Assembly (NCBI GenBank): GCA_019746155.1
Contig: JAIESJ010000090.1
Coordinates: 1 to 36,121 of the forward strand
DNA: 36,121 bases
Direction of reading: 5' to 3'
From: Burkholderiales bacterium
GTDB lineage: Bacteria > Pseudomonadota > Gammaproteobacteria > Burkholderiales > SG8-41
The position numbers and the translations under genes are program-made. Below the pieces are notes generated by a model. That model was given only the letters and a program-made list of their open reading frames with translations, was not told where the DNA came from and did not search any database. This document shows, in pieces, positions 31,186 through 36,121 of the stretch. Within the stretch, counting starts at the first letter, position 1. Each line of letters begins with the position of its first letter.

Positions 31186-32679
31186 GTGGAATTTAGCATA
31201 AAAAGCACCCCCCCGGGACAGGCAAAAAACGGTTGCGCCGTGGTCGGCGTTTTTGAATCGCGCAAACTCGCCGCCGCCGCCGCCGTACTTGACCGCGCCA
31301 CCGGAGGTTTTGTGAGCGCAATCGTGCGCCGCGGCGACATGGAAGGCAGGCTCGGCACCACACTGCTGCTGTACAACGCGCCCCATGTCGCATGCGAGCG
31401 CGTGCTGCTGGTCGGACTCGGACGCGAATCCGAGTTCCGTGACAGGCAATATCGCGAGGCCGTCGCAGCTGCAGTGAAGGCCCTCGCCGCAACGGGCGCC
31501 AAAGACGCCGAGTTGCATCTGCCGGCGCTCGCGGTGGGCAAGCGCGACGCGACCTGGCGCATCCTGCATGCAGCTGCGGTTGCGCGCGAGACCATCTACC
31601 GCTTCGATCAGATGAAGAGCAAAACGGATGCGCCACAGGCGGCGTTGCGCCGGCTCGTGCTGGGCATCGGTGACAAAGCCGAGCAACGGCTCGCCGAGCA
31701 CGGACTCGAACAGGGATTGGCGATTGCCCATGGCGTGGGCCTCGCGAAGGATCTGGGCAATCTGCCCGGCAACGTCTGCACCCCGACCTATCTCGCCGAG
31801 CAGGCGCGCAATCTCGCCAGGCGCTATCGCATGAGAATCCAGGTGCTGGAGCGCGAAGATATGGAAAAGCTCGGCATGGGCGCGCTGCTGTCGGTGGCGC
31901 GCGGCAGCGCCCAACCCCCCAAGCTGATCACGCTCGAATATCGCGGCGGCGCGAAATCGGCGAAGCCGGTCGTGCTGGTCGGCAAAGGCGTTACTTTCGA
32001 CACCGGCGGCATTTCGCTCAAACCCGCGCCGGAAATGGACGAGATGAAGTTCGACATGTGCGGCGCGGCGAGCGTGCTCGGCACTTTAAAAGCGGCTGCC
32101 GAAATGAAACTGCCGATGAACGTGGTCGGCGTCATCCCCGCCACCGAGAACATGCCCGGCGGCCGCGCCACCAAGCCCGGCGATATCGTCACCAGCATGT
32201 CGGGACAGACCATAGAGATTCTCAACACCGACGCCGAGGGGCGGCTCATCCTGTGCGATGCGCTGACCTATGCCGAGCGCTTCAGTCCCGCCGCGGTAGT
32301 GGACATCGCGACGCTCACCGGAGCCTGCGTCATTGCGCTGGGCCATGTTGCAAGCGGGTTGTTCGCCAACGATGATGCGCTTGCCCGGGAATTGCTCGCG
32401 GCGGGCGATGCGGCCTACGACCGTGCCTGGCACATGCCGCTGTGGGACGACTATCAGGAACAGCTCAAGAGCAATTTCGCCGATTTCGCCAACATCGGCG
32501 GCCGACCGGCCGGCAGCGTGACCGCGGCGTGTTTTCTTGCGCGCTTCACCAAAAAACTCAAGTGGGCGCATCTCGACATCGCCGGCACCGCCTGGAAATC
32601 GGGCAAGGACAAAGGCGCGACCGGCCGGCCGGTGCCGCTGCTCACCCAGTTCCTGATCAACCGCGCTCAGAAGCGGTGA
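31186..32679 (+). CDS. pepA: Leucyl aminopeptidase (cytosol aminopeptidase)
   Basis: M17-family dizinc peptidase removing N-terminal residues; PepA homologues can also bind DNA. The 497-residue protein has an N-terminal macro-like domain and the catalytic C-terminal domain with VGKGVTFDTGGISLKPA, the GAASVLGT segment and the signature NTDAEGRLIL. It starts with GTG at 31186, well spaced from AGGAG at 31174. A -10-like TATACT lies at 31153-31158. It ends inside the gap hairpin shared with holC. Confidence 0.97.
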   Translation: MEFSIKSTPPGQAKNGCAVVGVFESRKLAAAAAVLDRATGGFVSAIVRRGDMEGRLGTTLLLYNAPHVACERVLLVGLGRESEFRDRQYREAVAAAVKALAATGAKDAELHLPALAVGKRDATWRILHAAAVARETIYRFDQMKSKTDAPQAALRRLVLGIGDKAEQRLAEHGLEQGLAIAHGVGLAKDLGNLPGNVCTPTYLAEQARNLARRYRMRIQVLEREDMEKLGMGALLSVARGSAQPPKLITLEYRGGAKSAKPVVLVGKGVTFDTGGISLKPAPEMDEMKFDMCGAASVLGTLKAAAEMKLPMNVVGVIPATENMPGGRATKPGDIVTSMSGQTIEILNTDAEGRLILCDALTYAERFSPAAVVDIATLTGACVIALGHVASGLFANDDALARELLAAGDAAYDRAWHMPLWDDYQEQLKSNFADFANIGGRPAGSVTAACFLARFTKKLKWAHLDIAGTAWKSGKDKGATGRPVPLLTQFLINRAQKR

Positions 32680-32749
32680 ATCGTAAATGGTGAATCGAAC
32701 CCGAGACGCAGACGGTAACGATTTACCATTCACTATTCACCATTCACCC
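32675..32749. repeat. Heptad-repeat gap hairpin between pepA and holC
   Basis: The left arm (32675-32697, GGTGAATCG and TAAATGGTGAATCG) starts on the pepA stop codon. The right arm (32719-32749) is CGATTTACCATTCACTATTC followed by ACCATTCACCC, in 7-nt steps. The arms are imperfectly complementary and take up the whole gap before holC at 32755. Confidence 0.8.
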
Positions 32750-32754
32750 GCAAG

Positions 32755-33183
32755 ATGACGCAGATCGATTTCTACACCCACGTCGAAGACAAGCTGCACA
32801 CCGCCTGCCGGCTCGCGGCCAAGGCGTTCAATCACGGCCTGCGCGTGGTGGTGTTCTGTCCGGAAGCGGAGACCGCGCAGCGCTTCGACCGCCTGCTGTG
32901 GACAACGCCTGCGATCAGCTTCATTCCGCACTGTTTCCCCGGCGACCCGCTGGCGCCGGTGACGCCGGTCATCATCGATCACGACGGCGGCGACCCGCCG
33001 CACGATCAGGTGCTGCTCAATCTGCGCGAGGAATGGCCGCCTTTTTTCAGCCGTTTCCAGCGCCTGATCGAAATCGTGAGCCGCGACGACGGAGATCGCA
33101 AGGGCGCACGCGAGCGCTTCAAATTCTATCGCGACCGCGGCTACGAAATCCGCACCCACGATTTGTCCAAGTTGAATGAATAG
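32755..33183 (+). CDS. holC: DNA polymerase III chi subunit
   Basis: Clamp-loader accessory protein that binds SSB. The 142-residue protein starts MTQIDFYTHVEDKLHTACRLA and has the family segments VVVFCPEAETAQRFDRLLWT, FIPHC and a C-terminal FYRDRGYEIRTHDLSK. Position between pepA and valS is the conserved setting. The ATG at 32755 has only a short GCAAG upstream because the gap hairpin abuts it. Confidence 0.94.
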   Translation: MTQIDFYTHVEDKLHTACRLAAKAFNHGLRVVVFCPEAETAQRFDRLLWTTPAISFIPHCFPGDPLAPVTPVIIDHDGGDPPHDQVLLNLREEWPPFFSRFQRLIEIVSRDDGDRKGARERFKFYRDRGYEIRTHDLSKLNE

Positions 33184-33248
33184 ACAGGATTGACATGATT
33201 TCAAGAACACCGGAATCCTCAACTCAAGGCAATCTTGTTAATCCTGTC
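33183..33248. repeat. Gap hairpin behind holC
   Basis: Left arm 33183-33200 (GACAGGATTGACATGATT) and right arm 33231-33248 match at 16 of 18 positions. The left arm starts on the last base of the holC stop codon. It resembles the ACAGGATT-type intergenic repeats seen in many bacteria. Confidence 0.75.
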
Positions 33249-33268
33249 CATTAAAGCCTGCTGCGGCG

Positions 33269-33910
33269 ATGGCACAGAACCCGACCCGGAACGAAGAAAG
33301 CGAAGACCTGCTCAAGCGTGCTGACGCACTGCTCGCGCGTCATCGCCGTCCGGCGGCGGATGCGCCGGGGAACGGGGCCACGCCACCGGCCTGTGACGAT
33401 GCCGGCGTACCACTGCTCACTGAAATCGTCGACGCCGGAACCGGTACAGCCGATATTCCGGTGCTGACCGAAATCGTTGTTCCCGAAATACCGGCGGCCT
33501 CCGTCACCGCAGCGCTACGGGACGCGCCCGCCGCGGCACCGGCGCCCGACCTCCCGCCGCAACCGGCACTGCAGACCGAAGTCATCTCCCGCGTGCAGGT
33601 GCAGAACCTCGAACACGGCGTCTATCAGAAGCTGAAAAAAGACCTCGACGATCACATTGCCGGCGTGGTGCAGGAGCGTTTCATGCCGGATATCGGCGCC
33701 GCGCTTGATCAGGCACTACAGAAAATCACGCACAGCCTCAAGGCCGATATCAGCGCCATGGTGCGCGCCTCGATCGAGGAAACGCTGCAGACACAGATCC
33801 GGAACCTGCGGCTCGCTCTCGAATCCGGGCCTGCAGGCGGGCCCGATGCTCCGTCCGGGTCGGGTATAATGCCGGCTTTCTCCGAATCGCCTCCCCCTGC
33901 GCCACAACAC
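33269..33910 (+). CDS. Uncharacterised Pro/Ala-rich ORF, in frame with valS and lacking its own stop
   Basis: 214 codons from the ATG at 33269 to the valS start. The N-terminus is helical (LLKRADALLARHR). A low-complexity middle contains two copies of a P[LV]LTEIV motif (VPLLTEIVD, IPVLTEIVVPE). A C-terminal helical part follows (QNLEHGVYQKLKKDL, DIGAALDQALQKITHS), then a Gly/Pro-rich end. Similar uncharacterised proteins occur between holC and valS in Burkholderiales (DUF2486-like; not verified). No stop codon occurs before valS in this frame, so the product is either fused to ValS or has lost its stop. Alternatively an upstream base error hides one. Confidence 0.6.
33865..33870 (+). promoter_or_regulatory. 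Perfect -10 box inside the ORF upstream of valS
   Basis: TATAAT at 33865-33870, 40 nt before the valS ATG. No good -35 is seen. It suggests that valS can be transcribed on its own from within the upstream ORF. Confidence 0.5.

Positions 33911-36121
<2,211 letters not shown>

Overview
The window looks like a chromosomal segment of a betaproteobacterium with moderately high GC. The main evidence is gene order and family content: a PP0621-family gene beside pilS; ispB divergent from rplU-rpmA-obgE-proB; a CNP1-like gene; rppH and proS followed by a lytic transglycosylase gene; ilvB-ilvN-ilvC-psd-pssA-leuA; an ECF sigma gene followed by DUF3619, DUF3106 and RDD genes; and lptG-lptF divergent from pepA-holC-X-valS. 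The genus cannot be fixed from this alone. Both ends are cut: pilS runs off the left edge and valS off the right edge.

Layout. 1-2289 (minus): pilS, a small membrane protein and an AhpD-like protein. 2354-4274: a degenerate integrated mini-island of about 1.8 kb lying in the 3' end of tRNA-Pro(CGG). It is bounded by a 45-bp direct repeat of the tRNA 3' half and holds an IS200/IS605-type element, a dead tyrosine integrase and a BrnT/BrnA-like toxin-antitoxin pair. 4339-8471: ispB (minus), then rplU, rpmA, obgE and proB (plus). 8565-13665 (minus): CBS protein, rubrerythrin, CCG-domain Fe-S protein, DUF3501, cyclopropane-fatty-acid synthase-like enzyme and CNP1-like protein. The middle genes look like a peroxide-stress module whose promoter carries a PerR/Fur-like palindrome. 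13818-17694: rppH and a spermidine-synthase-like gene (minus), then proS and a lytic transglycosylase (plus). 17724-20058: a shortened BrkB/YihY protein, WrbA, DUF2069 and DUF2905. 20065-26754 (minus): branched-chain amino acid genes interleaved with phosphatidylethanolamine genes. 27041-28899 (plus): ECF sigma operon with an apparent CTG start. 28959-31108 (minus): lptG and lptF. 31186-36121 (plus): pepA, holC, an uncharacterised ORF that runs without a stop into valS, and valS itself.

Most of the window is housekeeping. The points that stand out are: (i) a family of imperfect hairpins, often built from 7-nt units, that fill the gaps between neighbouring genes and usually start at the upstream stop codon (seven sites); (ii) the tRNA-Pro mini-island, which separated the tRNA from its own terminator; (iii) the rubrerythrin operon with a near-consensus promoter and a 15-bp 7-1-7 palindrome; (iv) a stop-less junction between the gene after holC and valS; (v) a palindromic repeat captured in frame inside valS; (vi) a leucine-rich, probably leaderless small ORF ahead of leuA; and (vii) a CTG start for the ECF sigma factor. 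Outside the island no gene-free stretch exceeds 300 bases. No CRISPR array, rRNA gene or recognisable riboswitch was seen.
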